A stretch of DNA of 64,000 nt, taken from positions 2,604,001 through 2,668,000 of the forward strand of contig CM066291.1 in NCBI GenBank assembly GCA_033816765.1, written 5' to 3'. Of the stretch, positions 63,857 to 64,000 are shown piece after piece. Source of the DNA: Nothopassalora personata (taxonomy: Eukaryota; Ascomycota; Dothideomycetes; Mycosphaerellales; Mycosphaerellaceae). The stretch's first letter is position 1, and every line of letters starts with the position of its first letter. The position numbers were made by a program, and so were the translations under genes. Below the pieces are notes generated by a model that saw only the letters and a list, made by a program, of their open reading frames with translations, was not told the origin of the DNA and ran no database searches.

Positions 63857-64000
63857 GTAGCCTATAGCTAACCCTTACATGTATTATATAGTTAGGCCCG
63901 GCTTAGTAGACTACACGTAACGCGTATACGTATATTAAGCGACGCGTATAGCGTCTATAGAAGAAGGTAAGCTTTAGTTCATCTACAATTAGAAGATTAT
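63857..64000 (+). repeat. Decayed family-E LTR, runs off window
   Basis: GTAGCCTATAGCTAACCC through to GCTTTAGTTCATCTACAA aligns with the 5' two thirds of the 197-bp insertion at 16785-16981, with RIP-type changes. The 3' end lies beyond the window. Confidence 0.6.

Larger units (their letters stand above)
62856..64000. other. Edge of another RIPped transposon island
   Basis: From about 62860 the sequence turns AT-rich with the same CpA loss as the large islands and continues to the window end. It contains a Gypsy-2-type LTR and two relatives of the small family-E LTR. Confidence 0.85.

Overview
The window is from a filamentous ascomycete. Dothideomycetes is my inference, not something the sequence proves. 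Genes are GC-moderate with 46-57 bp spliceosomal introns, and they code for fungal proteins (Nop14, Bna1, Utp12, Arc35/ARPC2, Rax2). These genes are separated by AT-rich islands of mobile DNA in which CpA has become TpA on both strands, the mark of repeat-induced point mutation (RIP). In the islands most Gln and Trp codons now read TAG or TAA, so hardly any open frames survive.

Layout. 1-12160 is a gene block: an NAD(P)-binding protein (-), NOP14 (-), a 280-residue membrane-anchored protein (+, two exons), two orphan proteins (- and +), and 3-hydroxyanthranilate 3,4-dioxygenase (-) with an N-terminal presequence. 12170-38758 is one nested transposon block. Its outermost layer is a Mutator-like element (MULE) with terminal inverted repeats and a 9-bp target duplication (12161-12169 and 38759-38767). 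The MULE has taken a solo LTR (13553), a complete chromovirus (Gypsy-1, 14038-21387), a second solo LTR (21927), an un-RIPped non-LTR-like element (22788-23550), and a second complete chromovirus (Gypsy-2, 25802-37016). Gypsy-2 in turn contains a complete copia element (Copia-1, 26554-30734). I matched target-site duplications for every layer. 40350-48026 is a further complete copia element (Copia-2), itself carrying an un-RIPped solo LTR. 48305-62012 is a second gene block: a damaged BTB gene, UTP12 (-), ARPC2 (+), a tandem pair of Cys-rich paralogues of which the first is a pseudogene, and RAX2 (+). 62856-64000 is the edge of another RIPped island.

The most unusual content lies in the outer MULE. 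It carries two convergent genes: an unrecognised Lys-rich gene (+) and the transposase (-). Both are cut by many 45-66 bp introns built largely from short tandem arrays of a 12-bp unit, roughly ACCGGTATACTA. The joint between two units recreates a TACTAAC branch site, and the unit also supplies GTATAT 5' sites and TATAG 3' sites. Removing nested insertions restores the 12-bp phase. Second, the 763-bp un-RIPped insert at 22788-23550 begins exactly with a sequence that folds as an HDV-like self-cleaving ribozyme, as in some non-LTR retrotransposons.

How the genes work together: NOP14 and UTP12 both act in the small-subunit processome. ARPC2 belongs to the Arp2/3 actin nucleator, and RAX2 marks sites of polarised growth. 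BNA1 is a step in NAD synthesis from tryptophan. These are ordinary housekeeping genes that happen to sit beside transposon islands; I see no gene cluster.
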